Made by a program: the position numbers and the translations under genes. This document shows positions 45,630 through 56,241 of a stretch of 64,000 bases of DNA, in pieces; the first letter of the stretch is position 1, and the number at the start of each line of letters is the position of its first letter. Under the pieces are notes generated by a model, which ran no database searches, was not told the origin of the DNA, and saw only the letters and a list, made by a program, of their open reading frames with translations. The stretch spans positions 59,857,205 through 59,921,204 of the forward strand of contig CM042012.1 of NCBI GenBank assembly GCA_023525715.1, given 5' to 3'. The DNA is from Cichorium intybus (Eukaryota > Streptophyta > Magnoliopsida > Asterales > Asteraceae).

Positions 45630-48467
45630 CTAAGTGACGTATACGGGTTGTTCTTCTAGAAAATCAACCCGCTCGATTTGTACCTCGTTTCGTGTGGCGG
45701 ATGAAATGTACGATTTGAGACGGTGACCGTTTACCATGAATGATTCTCCGCCTTTTTCGTCTTTGATTTCAATGGCTCCATGAGGTGCGACGTGGACCAT
45801 CTCAAACGGTCCCGACCATTTGCTCTTTAATTTCCCGGGAAAGAGCTTTAAGCGAGAATTGAAAAGCCACACTCTTTGTCCTTCTTCAAACTTTTTGACT
45901 TTTAGTTTCCCGTCGTGGAATGCTTTCATCTTGGACTTATATGTGACCGCACTGTTGTACGCTTCATCCCGGAGTTCTTCCAATTCGCTCAATTGTAGCT
46001 TTCGTTCCTTACCCGCACGGTCATATTCCAGATTGACTTCTTTAATGGCCCACAAAGCTCGGTGTGCTAACTCAACCGGTAAATGACACCCTTTTCCATA
46101 AAAAAAGTCGGTAAGGAGTTGTGCCAATCGGGGTTTTGAAAGCAGTCCGATAAGCCCAAAGTGCATCGTCTAATCGAAGCGACCAATCTTTGCGGTCGGG
46201 CCTAACGGTTTTTTGTAAAATTTCTTTGATTTGCCGATTAGACACTTCAACTTGCCCACTAGTTTGGGGATGATATGGGGTGGCAATTCTATGATTCACA
46301 CCGTATTGTTTGAGAAGTTTGCCAAATTTAAAATTTTTAAAATGCGAACCCCCATCACTAATGATCACACGGGGGATGCCATGTCTAGCAAAAATATATT
46401 TCTTGACAAACTTACAAACGACATGGTGATCATTGGTTTTGGTGGCCTCGGCTTCAATCCACTTTGAGACATAATCCACAGCCACCAAAATATAGAGATT
46501 ACCGAAAGAGGTGGAAAAGGGACCCATAAAGTCGATTGCCCACACATCAAAAATTTCGACCACCAAGATGGGGTTTAATGGCATTTGGTCTCTTTTTGAG
46601 ATCCCCCCAACTTGTTGGCATTTGATGCAAGATTTGACAAAAATATGAGCATCTTTAAAAATTGTGGGCCAAAAGAAACCTGAATCCAAAACCCGATGAC
46701 CCGTCTTTTTGGCACTAAAGTGGCCACCACAAGCATAAGAATGACAATGTGCAAGTAAATCTGGAATCTCGTGATCAGGAACGCATCTTCTAATCATTTG
46801 GTCGGGACCCACTTTGAACAAATCCGGATCATCCCATATGAACCGCCTAGCATGTGCCAAAAAATGCTTTTGTTGTTGCTTCGTCCAATGCTCAGGCATT
46901 TTTCCAACTGCCAAAAAATTAACATAGTTAGCAAACCATAGCACTTTATTTATAGAAAACAGTTGTTCATCCGGGAAGGAATCCCGAATTTCATCTTTTA
47001 AAGTATTATTCACATGAATGGGGATTCGTGAAAGATGATCTGCTACTACATTTTCTGAACCTTTTTTGTCTTTAATTTCTAAATCAAATTCTTGTAGTAA
47101 CAAGATCCAACGAATAAGTCTCGGTTTTGCCTCTTTGTTTTCCATAAGATGCCGTAAGGCGCTATGGTCTGAAAAGACAACAACCTTTGACCCCCAAACA
47201 TATGAACGAAACTTATCTAATGAAAAGACAACCGCAAGCAACTCTTTTTCCGTAGTTGTATAATTCAATTGAGCATCAGAAAAAGTTTTGCTTGCATAAG
47301 AAATTACAACAGGCTTTTTATTCACCCGTTGTCCCAAAACAGCACGAACCGCGTAATCACTTGCGTCACACATAATTTCAAACGGTTGAGACCAATCAGG
47401 TGATTGCAAGATTGGTGCTTGAGAGAGTTGTTTTTCAAAATTTCAAAGGATTTTAGACACGATTCATCAAAAGAAAATGGTGCGTCTTTTAAAAGCAAAT
47501 TGCACAAAGGTTTAGAAATTGCACTAAAATCTTTGATAAATCGTCTATAAAACACGGCGTGTCCTAGAAAAGAGCGCACGCCTTTGACATTGGTGGGAGG
47601 TGGTAACGAAGCAATGAGTTGTACTTTGGCACGGTCAACTTCAAAACCTTTTTCAGAAACAAGATGCCCAAGTACAACCCCTTGCTTGACCATAAAATAA
47701 CTTTTTTCCCAACTCAATACCAAATTTGTTTCCGTGCAACGCTTTAACACTCTTTCAACTTGTTGGAGACAAGAATCAAAATTGGATCCAAATATAGAAA
47801 AATCGTCCATAAAAATTTCTAAAGACTCCCCGACCATATCTGAAAAAATACTTGTCATAAGCCTTTGAAAAGTGGCCGGGGCATTACATAACCCAAATGG
47901 CATTCGCCGAAAAGCAAAAGTACCGTAAGGGCATGTGAATGTAGTCTTAGCTTGGTCCTCAGGGTGAATGGCTATCTGGTTGTAACCAGAATATCCATCA
48001 AGAAAACAGTAAAATTTATGACCGGACAATTTTTCTATAATTTGATCAATAAACGGTAAAGGAAAATGATCTTTTGAAGTAGCCGCGTTTAATTTGCGGT
48101 AATCAATACAAACTCTCCACCCGGTTACCGGCCGGGTGGTAACCTTTTCACCGTTTTCCATCTCTACGATCGTGATGCTGGCCTTTTTGGGGACGGTTTG
48201 GGTTGGGCTGACCCAAGTGCTGTCGGAGATGGGGTACACGATTCCGGCATCTAACCACTTCAAAACTTCTTTCTTGACGACTTCGCGCATGTTTGGATTC
48301 AACCGTCTTTGAGTGTCGCGTAATGGTTTTGCGGACGGGTCGGTAATGATCCGGTGCATGCAAATTGCCGGACTGATTCCTTTGAGATCTGCAATTGTCC
48401 ACCCAACTGCAGCTTTGTAAGTGTGCAACACCTTCATCAATGCCTCTTCTTGCTCTTTTGTCATATC
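45630..48467 (-). pseudogene. Athila RT, RNase H and integrase, two frameshifts
   Basis: Minus strand from the copia B junction at 48467 to the stop at 45630. RT: WRVCIDYRKLNAATSKDHFP, MPFGLCNAPATFQR and catalytic IFMDDFSIFG. A 1-nt frame loss occurs at about 47425-47440, then RNase H (CDASDYAVRAVLGQ; VFSDHSALRHL). Integrase has HCHSYACGGHFSAKKT...CIKCQQVG (HHCC) and the catalytic core VWAIDFMGPF, IISDGGSHF and SGQVEVSNRQ. A one-base gain in an A7 run at 46100-46106 shifts the frame again before the C-terminal domain (RVWLFNSRLKLFPGKLKSKW). Confidence 0.92.
48463..48467. other. TSD ATATC of copia copy B, left copy
   Basis: Matches 56242-56246. Confidence 0.93.
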
Positions 48468-49242
48468 TGTTGGATTAGGTGTCTAAGCCATGACTAATAA
48501 TTAGTATTTACCTAATTAATAGAAGCACAGTCCATTTGGGTTGCCCTCATGGCTGGAGGTTTGGTAGGAAATTCGATAGAGAGAAAGGTTGATTTATTAT
48601 GGGATTAATAAATCAACAGGAATTAAATATATGGTTTATTAATATATTAAAGTGATAATATATTAATTAGAAACTATATTAATTAATTAGGAATTAATCC
48701 AGAATTAATTGGATTTAATTTGGGGATTAAATTAATTAATTAAAGGTGCAGGGACTAAAACTGTAATTATTCAATAGTTGAGTAAGTGGCAGTATGACAG
48801 TGACCAGTGGAAGTCGAAATCCATATATGGAAATATATGAATTTCGAAATTGATAATAGAGGATAAATAGGAGTTTGAATTATAAGATAAAAGGTTTATC
48901 TTATTTGAATTCAAAAGGGTTTATCTCTAAGGCTTATCAGTTAATCATCTGGAAACTATAAATAGGGATCCCTGGCACCACATATGAATTCGCCACTTTC
49001 AAAGAACCCTCTCAAGAATTCGATTTCCATATTCCTCCAGTTTGGGTGTGACTTCCATTTGAGGCAGGATAATTTTGCTGCTCAGCTTCAAGAAATAAAG
49101 GTTGGTTTTTCCTGTTTGATCTTTAGTTTCTTTTTCTGGCCTCTAGGTTTTTGTTATATGTTCAATTAGAAGAAAACATAGATCCTTATAGGTTGCATGT
49201 GAACTTAGGTTATTTAGTTCATGGATTGCTTAAAACCTTTCA
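48468..49242 (+). repeat. 5' LTR of copia copy B
   Basis: Starts TGTTGGATTAGG, ends ACCTTTCA. Confidence 0.96.
48956..48965 (+). promoter_or_regulatory. TATA box of the copia B LTR
   Basis: CTATAAATAG, about 490 bp into the LTR, with matching sites in all four LTRs of copies A and B. Confidence 0.65.
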
Positions 49243-49243
49243 G

Positions 49244-50596
49244 TGGTATCAGAGCCTGTTTTGTTTTCTTGTTGAATTGCTATAACTGTTTTAGGGTTTA
49301 AAGCCTATAAACCCTAATATATGTTGAAATCGATTTTAAGGATTAGGGTTTTGGAAACCCTAATCCCCCCCCTTGTAAATTTCGAAATATGCCTTTAGGG
49401 TTTTAGAAGGTTTTCTATTTTTGGTAACTTTATTTGTTAATTAAATGGATAACCTTAAACCTTTTGTTTGAAATCGAAATTTAGGGGTTTAAGGATAGGT
49501 TTTAATTAATTTGATTAATTTGGATAAACCTATCTTCATTTGAATTAATTTAATTAAATGATAATTAAAAGATAATTCAAAAGGGATTTAAATTAATTTA
49601 AAATTTCGAAAAATTAATAGAAAAATCCAGAAAATTATTTTAAAATGTTTAAAATATTTAGATTTAATTAATTTAATTAATTGGTAATTAAAATTGATTA
49701 AATCGATTATAAGGTTTAATTTAATTCAAAATTTAATTGTTAAATTTGGTAAAATTAAAAGATAAACCTTAAATATTTTAAAGGGTTTTAAAATACATCT
49801 TATATATGCTATTAAAAGTTAATACTTTATATATGAGATAAATTTGGTCAGTCAATTCAATAGTAGGCCTCATTCACGAAGCTGGTCTATAAAGTGGGTA
49901 TAAGGAGACTGCCTATAAAATGGTAGTCTAATGGGTGAACACTCTCACCCACCGCTCGCCTGATCAGTGGAGGGTCGTTAGCCGAACAGTTTTGACAAGG
50001 ACCACTTAATAATTAAAAGTATAATGATCAAAGTACTAGAACCTTACACAAAATCCCAATCTAGTTACTTTAGGAAAAATGTGAATTTGATGCTACCCCA
50101 TGAAATTGCACATTGCACTTTATGAAACGTTGGTGGAGCGTGTGTGGTTTACCGGCACACCAATGGGGGTTCATAAAGAGTGGCAATGGGTGTCTCGGGT
50201 GTTATCATTGTTGATGGAGCGTGTGTGGTTTACCGGCACATCAATTTGAGATGATAAAGGACCCCGAGAGCACCAAGCTAATTTGCATGGTTATTCACAC
50301 CCGGTTTGTGATCCTCGGCATCCCAGTCGCAAACGGTGGGGCATATCCGAGATTAAACATGCTATTGAACAGTTCAATAAATCTCATAAGAAACTAGGAA
50401 TTCCATTAATAATAAGATTATTTTTCCGCGGTGGAATCGGCTGAATCGTCATTCGCCTACCTTTATAAAATTTGCTTATAGATTACGGCATCCCTCTTCT
50501 ATATTGCAAATTGTTATAGTTGGATCCTAGCCTTATTTTATATTGGGTTATTATAAGGACCGACAAGTATCTAATTAAACTTACCTTCTTTTATAG
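49244..50596 (+). other. Long structured untranslated leader of copia copy B
   Basis: Primer site, AT-rich first half, then hairpins at 49932-49951, 50130-50163, 50211-50244 and 50304-50334 matching those of copy A. In the last, one arm base changed (TCGCAAAC), leaving a G-T pair rather than a mismatch. Confidence 0.8.
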
Positions 50597-53500
50597 ATGT
50601 CTTCTGCTGATCAATCCGCTCCCCAATCAAACTCCAGTGTTCCCTCAATCCTCTCACTGTGTTCCAAGGTTCAATTGAACGGGACAAACTACAATGACTG
50701 GATTAGAAACATCAAGATGGCTCTGAGGTATGAGAACAAAGAGTATGTTCTCGAGACCGAGCTTGTCGATGTCGACCCCGAAACTGCTACTCCCGAGGAA
50801 ATTGCCTCGTACCAAAAACATTCTGATGATGCGACCAAAGTGGCCTGCATCATGATTGCCACAATGAACCCCGAATTGCAGAGAATATATGAAGACTACT
50901 GGCCCTATGAGATGCACCGTGAGCTTGCGGAAAAGTTCCGTAAGCAAGAGCGCATCAAAAGGTGCGAAGTGGTCAAGGACTTCACGAACAGCAAACCTAA
51001 AGATGGAGAGTCCATCTGTGCCCATGTGCAAAGAATGCAAGGTTACGTGGAGCGGCTTAGAAAGCTTGCGATGCCTGTACCGGAGGAGTTGGCCGTTGAC
51101 ATAGTGCTTAACTCCCTACCGAGTTCTTATGACCAGTTCAGGCTGGCTTATCATTTGAACAACAATCAGGCTAACCTGACTGAGTTGCATCGCATGCTTC
51201 GAGTTGCTGAAGACGGGATGAAGGGTAAAAGTGTACCCTCGGTTAATCAGCCCGTCCTAGCCATTGGAAGTGGCAGAGGAAAGAAAAGGAAGGGCCCTCC
51301 TAAGCAAAATTGGAGGGAAAAGGTTCAGGTCGGGTCATCCAACAATGGCTCGAGAACCAAGTCTTCCCAAATTCCTTGCGTGGCCAACCCCGATGAAGCC
51401 AACTGTTTTTACTGCAAAGAGAAGGGCCATTGGAAGAGAAGCTGCCCCAAATACTTGCAGGATGTCAAGGATGGGAAAGTAAAGCCATCGACAGCAGGTA
51501 TATACACTATCTCTAAAAACTCACCATCTTCTAATTCTTGGGTCCTTGATACAGGATGTGGTTTTCACATTTGTTCTGATATGCAGGGCCTAAAGGAAAG
51601 CAGGGAGGTGGAGCACGGTAGACTGAACTTGATCATGGGCAATAGGAGATCGTCCCCTGTTACCAAGATTAGAGTTTATAGTTTAGTGCTTAGTAGTGAA
51701 GTTTGTATAGATTTATTAGATTGTTGCTATTCGCCAGAAATGGCAAGGAATATTATTTCATTTCACGCATTATTCAGACAAGGATTTCATTTTTCTTTTG
51801 ATAATAATATTGGATCTATTTCTGTTTTCAAAAATGGTATTTTGAATTTTACTGCTTATCCTTGTGATGGTGTGTATGAAACTGTGAAATGTGTTGACAA
51901 TCTAGGACAAAGTGTAAATTATATTGATTCTACTAGTGATGTGGAAAAGGCATGTCTGTGGCATAGTCGGCTCGGGCACATCAGCAAGAAACGCATCGCC
52001 CAACTCCAAAAGGATGGAGTGTTGGAATCATTCGACCTCAAGTCGGATGATGTATGCGAATCTTGTCTGTTGGGCAAGATGACTAAATCACCTTTCAAAG
52101 GGTCTTTTGAAAGAGGTGAGGGTCTATTGGACATCATTCACACGGATGTGTGTGGTCCATTCAGATCAACCACAAAGGATGGCACGCGGTTCTACGTGAC
52201 TTTTACCGACGATTTTAGTAGATACGGTTATATCTACTTAATCAAGCACAAGTCGGACACCTTTGAAAAGTTCAAAGAGTTTAAGAACGAAGTAGAAAAT
52301 CAATTGGGCAGGAAGATAAAGATGCTCAGATCCGACAGAGGCGGAGAGTATCTAAGTATCGAGTTCCTAGACTATCTAAAGGAATGCGGAATAGTTTCGC
52401 AGTTGACACCTCCTAGGACACCACAGTTGAACGGTGTTGCAGAGAGGCGCAACCGAACCCTGTTGGACATGGTTCGTTCCATGATGAGTCGAGCTTCACT
52501 TCCCATTCACTTCTGGGGGTATGCCTTAGAGACTGCCGCCCACATCCTCAATCTTGTCCCAACTAAGAAGGTTGCAAAAACACCTCATGAGATGTGGACG
52601 GGGAAAGCTCCCTCGTTAGCACATATCAAGGTCTGGGGTTGTGAGGCTTTCGTTAGACGAGAGACTCAAGACAAACTCGCAGACAGAAGCGAAAGGTGTT
52701 TCTTCATTGGTTATCCCAAACAGTCCTTTGGATATCTATTCTACAGACCGAGCGAGGACGTGGTCTTTGTAGCTAGACGAGCGGTCTTTCGAGAGAGAGA
52801 GCTCGTATTCAAAGAGGACAGTGGGAGTACCATTGATCTGGAAGAAATTCAAGAGTCATCGGATGACGCAACCTTAGGAGAAACTAGCAACCAACATGAG
52901 GAAGAAGTTCCTGTTGGTCCGACAGATGTATCCTTACCTCTTAGACGTTCTGGTAGGGTTAGCATGCCACCCGAGTTTTATGGGTTCCATATAACTTCGG
53001 ATGGGGACACGTTTGTCAGTGATAGGACACTGATAAATTTGGATGAACCAGCTAACTACCAGGAAGCAGTGGCGGGCCCTGAGTCTGCCAAGTGGAAAGA
53101 GGCCATGGATAGCGAGATCAAGTCCATGTATGACAATCAAGTTTGGAACTTGGTTGACAATGTACCGGGTCGAAAGACAGTCGGGTGCAAATGGATCTTC
53201 AAGAAGAAGACCGACATGGACGGAAAGGTACACACTTTCAAGGCAAGACTGGTTGCGAAGGGCTTTACTCAAACCCCAGGGGTTGACTATGACGAGACCT
53301 TCTCACCAGTAGCTAAGATAAAGTCTATTAGGATTATGCTGGCCATAGCTGCATTTCATGACTATGAAATTTGGCAGATGGACGTCAAAACCGCTTTCCT
53401 TAATGGGAAGTTGACTGAGGATGTTTACATGAATCAGCCAGAGGGTTTTGTCGATGCAAAGTATCCTAATAAGGTGTGTAAGCTTGAGAGATCAATCTAC

Positions 53501-54628
53501 GGATTGAAACAAGCTTCTCGCAGCTGGAATCTTTGTTTCCATGAGAAAGTCAAAGAGTTTGGCTTTTCTAGGAGCGAGGATGAGTCCTGCGTATATGTCA
53601 AGGCTAGTGGGAGTATAGTCACTTTTCTGGTGCTGTATGTCGATGACATACTGCTCATGGGAAACGATATTCCAACCTTGCAAGATGTCAAGGCTTGGCT
53701 TGGGAAATGTTTCGCCATGAAGGACCTAGGAGAGGCTGCCTATATTCTTGGGATTAGAATATTGAGAGATAGGAAGAAAAGACTAATTGGACTTAGTCAG
53801 GGTACATACTTGGAAAAGGTACTAAAGAGGTTTAGTATGGAAAATTCCAAGAAGGGAGAGCTACCTATCCAAAGTAATGCGAAGCTGAGTAAGACTCAAA
53901 GTCCGAGTACAGACGAGGAAATAGCTGAGATGAGTCGAGTACCATACGCTTCGGCTGTGGGATCGATCATGTACGCTATGACGTGTACTCGCCCTGACGT
54001 GGCTTTTGCCTTGAGCATGGTCAGTCGGTACCAGGGTAACCCTGGAAGGGCGCATTGGATAGCTGTGAAAAATATACTCAAGTATCTGCGAAGGACCAAG
54101 AACATGGTGTTAGTCCTCGGTGGCAGTGATACCTTGAGAATTGAAGGATATACAGATGCCAGCTTTCAGACGGATAGAGACAGTGGTCGGTCTCAGTCGG
54201 GCTGGGTATTCCTTTTGAACGGTGGAGCAGTGACTTGGAAAAGTTCCAAGCAAGAAACGGTGGCTGATTCTACGTGCGAATCAGAGTACATAGCAGCAAG
54301 TGAAGCATCAAAGGAAGCGGCTTGGCTGAAGAACTTTATCGGTGACCTTGGAGTAGTCCCGAGTATTCAGGAGCCCTTGGAACTGTTCTGCGATAACGAA
54401 GGTGCGGTCGCCTTGACAAAGGAACCGCGAGACCATGGAAAGTCCAGGCATATCGACAGAAAGTACCACTACATCAGACATAGGGTAGAAGAAGGTCACC
54501 TCCTGGTAAAGAGGGTATCATCGGAAGATAATCCTGCAGATCCCTTGACAAAGGCTCTGAGTAGGATTAAGCATAATCAGCATGCTAGGAGCATTGGATT
54601 AAGAGATGATATAAGTTTTAGTAATTAG
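50597..54628 (+). CDS. Copia gag-pol polyprotein, intact, 1343 aa
   Basis: ATG at 50597 just after TTTTATAG, stop at 54626-54628. Gag with the UBN2-like core occupies about 1-265; CCHC knuckle CFYCKEKGHWKRSC at 270-283; aspartic protease VLDTGCGFHIC with Asp318; integrase zinc region LWHSRLGHISKKR...CESCLLGK (about 453-495); catalytic Asp in HTDVCGPF (~517), Asp in RSDRGGEY (~579), Glu in GVAERRNR (~616). RT from about 832 with QMDVKTAFLNGKLTEDVYM and catalytic LYVDDILLMGND (~1012). RNase H from about 1182 with EGYTDASFQTD, CESEYIAASEA and CDNEGAVAL. The gag-protease-integrase-RT order is that of Ty1/copia. All catalytic motifs I looked for are present. The product would be processed in virus-like particles and integrate new copies in the nucleus. 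I do not assign a named lineage. Confidence 0.96.
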   Translation: MSSADQSAPQSNSSVPSILSLCSKVQLNGTNYNDWIRNIKMALRYENKEYVLETELVDVDPETATPEEIASYQKHSDDATKVACIMIATMNPELQRIYEDYWPYEMHRELAEKFRKQERIKRCEVVKDFTNSKPKDGESICAHVQRMQGYVERLRKLAMPVPEELAVDIVLNSLPSSYDQFRLAYHLNNNQANLTELHRMLRVAEDGMKGKSVPSVNQPVLAIGSGRGKKRKGPPKQNWREKVQVGSSNNGSRTKSSQIPCVANPDEANCFYCKEKGHWKRSCPKYLQDVKDGKVKPSTAGIYTISKNSPSSNSWVLDTGCGFHICSDMQGLKESREVEHGRLNLIMGNRRSSPVTKIRVYSLVLSSEVCIDLLDCCYSPEMARNIISFHALFRQGFHFSFDNNIGSISVFKNGILNFTAYPCDGVYETVKCVDNLGQSVNYIDSTSDVEKACLWHSRLGHISKKRIAQLQKDGVLESFDLKSDDVCESCLLGKMTKSPFKGSFERGEGLLDIIHTDVCGPFRSTTKDGTRFYVTFTDDFSRYGYIYLIKHKSDTFEKFKEFKNEVENQLGRKIKMLRSDRGGEYLSIEFLDYLKECGIVSQLTPPRTPQLNGVAERRNRTLLDMVRSMMSRASLPIHFWGYALETAAHILNLVPTKKVAKTPHEMWTGKAPSLAHIKVWGCEAFVRRETQDKLADRSERCFFIGYPKQSFGYLFYRPSEDVVFVARRAVFRERELVFKEDSGSTIDLEEIQESSDDATLGETSNQHEEEVPVGPTDVSLPLRRSGRVSMPPEFYGFHITSDGDTFVSDRTLINLDEPANYQEAVAGPESAKWKEAMDSEIKSMYDNQVWNLVDNVPGRKTVGCKWIFKKKTDMDGKVHTFKARLVAKGFTQTPGVDYDETFSPVAKIKSIRIMLAIAAFHDYEIWQMDVKTAFLNGKLTEDVYMNQPEGFVDAKYPNKVCKLERSIYGLKQASRSWNLCFHEKVKEFGFSRSEDESCVYVKASGSIVTFLVLYVDDILLMGNDIPTLQDVKAWLGKCFAMKDLGEAAYILGIRILRDRKKRLIGLSQGTYLEKVLKRFSMENSKKGELPIQSNAKLSKTQSPSTDEEIAEMSRVPYASAVGSIMYAMTCTRPDVAFALSMVSRYQGNPGRAHWIAVKNILKYLRRTKNMVLVLGGSDTLRIEGYTDASFQTDRDSGRSQSGWVFLLNGGAVTWKSSKQETVADSTCESEYIAASEASKEAAWLKNFIGDLGVVPSIQEPLELFCDNEGAVALTKEPRDHGKSRHIDRKYHYIRHRVEEGHLLVKRVSSEDNPADPLTKALSRIKHNQHARSIGLRDDISFSN

Positions 54629-55455
54629 ATAGGTTTCGAAACTTGTAACAATGTATTGTATTTGACTCTTGTGATTTAATAATAGAGATTTATTATGGTT
54701 TACTACTCTTGTCAATACTTTATCGTTGTGTTTCATTTTTGCGTGTTTTACTTCCTGAATAATTGGATTATTCAAATATCCACAGTCGATTACACTTTAA
54801 GGGAGTAAGTGTGAAGTAAGACTGTCATGAATTGGTAATAGATTGTCTAAGGAGTTAGACATTGCAATTGGATTGCTGAACCATTCGTGAGTACTTGGAA
54901 ATGGAGATTTGAGTATTGGATAAACCCGCGCTCAATGGATTGCTTCATGGATTTCATCACGAGCAATGTTGAGACGATAATATCTTTTGATCTTTAAACT
55001 AAGACATATGAGTTATGATTTACTAAACGGTTATTCATTGATAATACGAAAACGCATCGGTAACTCGGTGTTATAAAACGTATTGTTGTGAGTGATTTGT
55101 CTGGTAAAAGACATAAGTATATGAGTCATAGTTTATTCGTCCCTTGACCCTAACGGGGAACAGATATCTGTAGGCCTCTCGATGATTTTTGAAGTTGACT
55201 AAAATGGTTGGCCAACCGGGACTAAATTGGTAGTCTAAGAGTCATATGCAAATCGGAAATCGAGGAACAGTGATTCAGACCAGAATGATTTTATCCATGT
55301 CTTGAGTCTGAAAAATATCTTGTTGGACGGAGGATCATCTGATCACTTATCTATGGACAGGACTGATTAGATCAGAGTTTGGCATTGGTTTCTAGGAAGC
55401 TACAAATGCTGGTTAATTAGAGGCTAAATTGGTAATTATAGTCATAGACTTATCC
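54629..55455 (+). other. 3' untranslated region of copia copy B
   Basis: About 830 bp without a frame, matching 37380-38340 of copy A but with only one version of the 134-bp segment. Confidence 0.85.
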
Positions 55456-55466
55456 AAGTGGGAGAC

Positions 55467-56241
55467 TGTTGGATTAGGTGTCTAAGCCATGACTAATAAT
55501 TAGTATTTACCTAATTAATAGAAGCACAGTCCATTTGGGTTGCCCTCATGGCTGGAGGTTTGGTAGGAAATTCGATAGAGAGAAAGGTTGATTTATTATG
55601 GGATTAATAAATCAACAGGAATTAAATATATGGTTTATTAATATATTAAAGTGATAATATATTAATTAGAAACTATATTAATTAATTAGGAATTAATCCA
55701 GAATTAATTGGATTTAATTTGGGGATTAAATTAATTAATTAAAGGTGCAGGGACTAAAACTGTAATTATTCAATAGTTGAGTAAGTGGCAGTATGACAGT
55801 GACCAGTGGAAGTCGAAATCCATATATGGAAATATATGAATTTCGAAATTGATAATAGAGGATAAATAGGAGTTTGAATTATAAGATAAAAGGTTTATCT
55901 TATTTGAATTCAAAAGGGTTTATCTCTAAGGCTTATCAGTTAATCATCTGGAAACTATAAATAGGGATCCCTGGCACCACATATGAATTCGCCACTTTCA
56001 AAGAACCCTCTCAAGAATTCGATTTCCATATTCCTCCAGTTTGGGTGTGACTTCCATTTGAGGCAGGATAATTTTGCTGCTCAGCTTCAAGAAATAAAGG
56101 TTGGTTTTTCCTGTTTGATCTTTAGTTTCTTTTTCTGGCCTCTAGGTTTTTGTTATATGTTCAATTAGAAGAAAACATAGATCCTTATAGGTTGCATGTG
56201 AACTTAGGTTATTTAGTTCATGGATTGCTTAAAACCTTTCA
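55467..56241 (+). repeat. 3' LTR of copia copy B
   Basis: Identical by eye to 48468-49242. Preceded by the purine tract and followed by TSD ATATC. Confidence 0.96.

Larger units (their letters stand above)
48468..56241 (+). mobile_element. Copia copy B, 7774 bp, intact and apparently very young
   Basis: LTRs 48468-49242 and 55467-56241 (775 bp) look identical by eye. TSD ATATC, primer site TGGTATCAGAGC at 49244, purine tract AAGTGGGAGAC just before 55467, and an uninterrupted gag-pol frame. It sits in the Athila pol gene in opposite orientation to it. All parts needed for transposition appear present. Confidence 0.97.
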
